A stretch of 64,000 nucleotides of DNA. It comes from an uncultured Clostridia bacterium. Lineage in GTDB: Bacteria; Bacillota; Clostridia; Christensenellales; Borkfalkiaceae. Position 1 is the first letter of the stretch; every line of letters starts with the position of its first letter. The stretch spans positions 58,096 through 122,095 of the forward strand of contig CANRHB010000003.1 of the NCBI GenBank assembly GCA_947630325.1. The letters are read 5' to 3'. Shown here piece after piece: positions 63,684-64,000 of the stretch. A program made the position numbers and the translations under genes. The notes beneath the pieces are model-generated. The model did not search any database and was not told where the DNA came from. It saw only the letters and a program-made list of their open reading frames with translations.

Positions 63684-64000
63684 AGGGCATACGTTCAAAA
63701 CCAAACCCAAACGTACCAAGATGCCTTCGCGGACTTTCTAACGGGACTGTGTAAACACATTTCGGCTACTTCGTCGCAGGCTCCTCGTGCCGCGCTTAGA
63801 GAATCAGAACTGCGCGCGGGGCAGCATGACGCTTAAAAGAGCCTTATCGCCGCCCCACACCCCTACCCCTCTCCCACGGAGAGGGTAAATAGAACCCCCT
63901 CCTGCGGAGGGGGTTGAATGAGATTGGGTGAATTATACTAACAAGTGCAACGGGTGGGATAAAAAAAGTAGTTCAAACGGAAGTCTGTGATATAATAGAG

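Larger units (their letters stand above)
63195..64000. repeat. Intergenic repeat mosaic 9 to the window end
   Basis: No gene. It contains the short gap before the APH-like gene, family A hairpins (about 63330-63433 and 63850-63920), a D element (63442-63510), an E element (63530-63683) and a partial E (63684-63832). At the edge TATAAT (63991-63996) suggests a promoter for a gene outside the window. Confidence 0.8.

Overview
The window reads as chromosome from an uncultured, anaerobic, spore-forming Clostridia-type Bacillota (Firmicutes). The support is gene content and order: a V-type ATPase operon in the order of the Enterococcus hirae sodium pump, spmA/spmB, a spoIVFA-spoIVFB pair and a SpoIIQ-like M23 protein, a Bacillus-like holB-ricT-yabB-rsmI block, rubredoxin/flavodiiron/ferritin oxygen defence, and c-di-AMP synthesis by CdaA. 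Genes are dense and GC-rich; two small modules (22.7-23.6 kb and 52.2-53.9 kb) are visibly more AT-rich and look acquired. No rRNA, tRNA, CRISPR array, transposase or phage structural gene is visible.

Layout. 1-4.0 kb: partial lipoprotein, rubredoxin, flavodiiron protein, ferritin. 4.4-13.1 kb: nine-gene ntpF-I-K-E-C-G-A-B-D operon (minus strand); the K subunit carries all five residues known to ligate Na+. 13.1-17.9 kb: MIF-like protein, 23S rRNA methyltransferase, membrane protein, J-like Cys-rich protein, DUF5685 protein and trpS. 18-21.5 kb: a 1,154-residue lipoprotein with InlB-type repeats and about ten 'LDGYG' repeats. 21.6-25.6 kb: fba, a divergent SLOG/XRE pair with palindromic operators, a repeat-filled gap, spmA-spmB and a candidate small RNA. 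25.6-32.6 kb: O-antigen-ligase-like protein, rsmI, yabB, ferredoxin, ricT, holB and a YaaO-like PLP enzyme. 33-38.9 kb: greA-lysS, Lrp-aminotransferase, small proteins and MarR. 38.9-50.7 kb: cdaA, a 35-residue relic-like membrane peptide, DUF1015, lysC, holA, comEC and a giant DUF4011-type helicase. 50.9-63.2 kb: M23 protein, coiled-coil membrane protein divergent from an XRE regulator, prmA/rsmE/mtaB/hinT, rng, spoIVFA/FB, cysteine desulfurase and an APH-like kinase.

The most unusual property is intergenic. Nearly every gap longer than 300 bp is a mosaic of the same few non-coding repeat families. Three have terminal inverted repeats: a 69-154 bp element with ends TTCTAAATnACGTCA (family D), an 80-245 bp element with ends GTCATTTCGA (family C), and a 150-221 bp element with ends GCGTCAT (family E). 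Four more are GC-rich hairpin families (A, B, F, G). One D copy sits inside a C copy, two composite blocks are duplicated side by side, and one repeat tract splits the ATPase operon. No gene in the window obviously mobilises them.

Seventeen promoters with a -10 near TATAAT could be read by eye, all with a 17-bp spacer and about half with a TTGC-type -35. At least two genes start where transcription should start (leaderless mRNAs), and one divergent pair shares overlapping -35 boxes.
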